This document shows, one piece after another, positions 14,244 to 14,534 of a DNA stretch of 14,534 nucleotides. Each line of letters begins with the position of its first letter. Positions within the stretch are counted from its first letter, which is position 1. The notes under the pieces are model-generated. The model had not been told where the DNA came from and did no database searches. It saw only the letters and a program-made list of their open reading frames with translations. Source of the DNA: Deltaproteobacteria bacterium (GTDB lineage Bacteria > Desulfobacterota > Desulfobulbia > Desulfobulbales > BM004); the NCBI GenBank assembly GCA_019312685.1, contig JAFDCR010000125.1:1-14534 (forward strand), read 5' to 3'. The position numbers were made by a program, and so were the translations under genes.

Positions 14244-14272
14244 TTGCCTGGTTGAGTAGTCATGGCTATAAG
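14244..14272 (+). promoter_or_regulatory. Candidate promoter of the msbA-like gene
   Basis: TTGCCT (14244-14249) and TATAAG (14267-14272) are separated by 17 bases, about 100 bases before the ATG at 14376. The spacer is otherwise AT-rich, with a short direct repeat GCATTTA (14345 and 14355). The match is fair, not perfect. Confidence 0.4.
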
Positions 14273-14375
14273 CAGATTCTTTAAATTATTTTTTAAGGAG
14301 CACAGGTTAAGTTAAACACTCTTCTTTAAATTAATCCTACAGTTGCATTTAGATGCATTTAAAAAATAAAAACGA

Positions 14376-14534
14376 ATGAAAGAACAGGGTACAATCTACC
14401 GCATACTGCAATATGTAAAGCCATACAAAAGATGGCTGGTTATCGCCATGGCCTGCATGGTTATTGTTGCTTCCATGGCTGGAGCACAGGCCTACATGGT
14501 CAAGCCAATGCTTGATGAGATATTTTTCAAGCAG
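14376..14534 (+). CDS. msbA: Lipid A export ABC transporter MsbA-like, N-terminus only (runs off the window)
   Basis: Only the first 53 codons are present. MKEQGTIYRILQYVKPYKRW is a cytoplasmic elbow helix followed by a first transmembrane helix (about residues 20-40, VIAMACMVIVASMAGAQAYM) and VKPMLDEIF. This YRxLxYVKPY, then AYMVKPMLDxIF layout is characteristic of MsbA-type half-transporters that flip lipid A-core across the inner membrane. The transmembrane remainder and ATPase domain lie beyond the right edge, so the assignment rests on the N-terminus alone; another ABCB-type exporter is possible. No good Shine-Dalgarno precedes the ATG. Confidence 0.72.
   Translation, partial: MKEQGTIYRILQYVKPYKRWLVIAMACMVIVASMAGAQAYMVKPMLDEIFFKQ

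Noticed and set aside
14262..14315. 17-residue open frame (MAISRFFKLFF...) as a leader peptide for the msbA-like gene
   Set aside because: It overlaps the putative promoter -10 and shows no attenuator hairpins, so it is likely chance.

Overview
This window carries ordinary bacterial chromosome with Gram-negative, probably Desulfobacterota (former Deltaproteobacteria) character. The evidence for that is an MsbA-type lipid A exporter start, a MurJ lipid II flippase, an EF-G-2-like translation factor, short REP-like GC-rich hairpins between genes, and moderate GC coding sequence with AT-rich spacers. The taxon is an inference from protein flavour, not a proven assignment.

Layout. Positions 1-1291 hold the 3' end of a FecCD/BtuC-type permease and its overlapping ABC ATPase (iron-siderophore, heme or cobalamin uptake). 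A 327-base spacer with a REP-like hairpin follows. A lone hydantoinase/oxoprolinase-family protein lies at 1619-3604. A 400-base spacer with a large palindrome and two further hairpins leads to a DUF3524 glycosyltransferase of the tRNA-queuosine mannosyltransferase type (4020-5105) and a secreted DUF192 protein (5139-5570). A RelE/ParE-type toxin and ribbon-helix-helix antitoxin are on the minus strand at 5642-6113, with a textbook sigma-70 promoter buried in an operator palindrome. This module is bounded by sequences that look like integron attC half-sites, and the toxin stop codon falls inside one of them.

The minus strand then carries a small two-helix membrane protein and murJ (6225-8126). 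Reading the other way is an EF-G paralogue (8403-10463) with altered GTPase motifs. It shares a bidirectional terminator with convergent purM (10545-11606). A DUF2065 membrane peptide, an NSS-family sodium symporter, a standalone Smr-domain protein and the first 53 codons of an msbA-like gene (14376 onward) finish the window on the plus strand.

Functional links are modest: murJ and msbA both serve envelope lipid flipping, and the glycosyltransferase and EF-G paralogue both touch translation, but no single pathway unites the region. I see no CRISPR array, phage, insertion sequence, rRNA or tRNA. The most interesting points are the candidate relic integron cassette around the toxin-antitoxin pair, the bacterial queuosine-mannosyltransferase homologue, and the EF-G paralogue lacking the catalytic histidine of the G3 motif.
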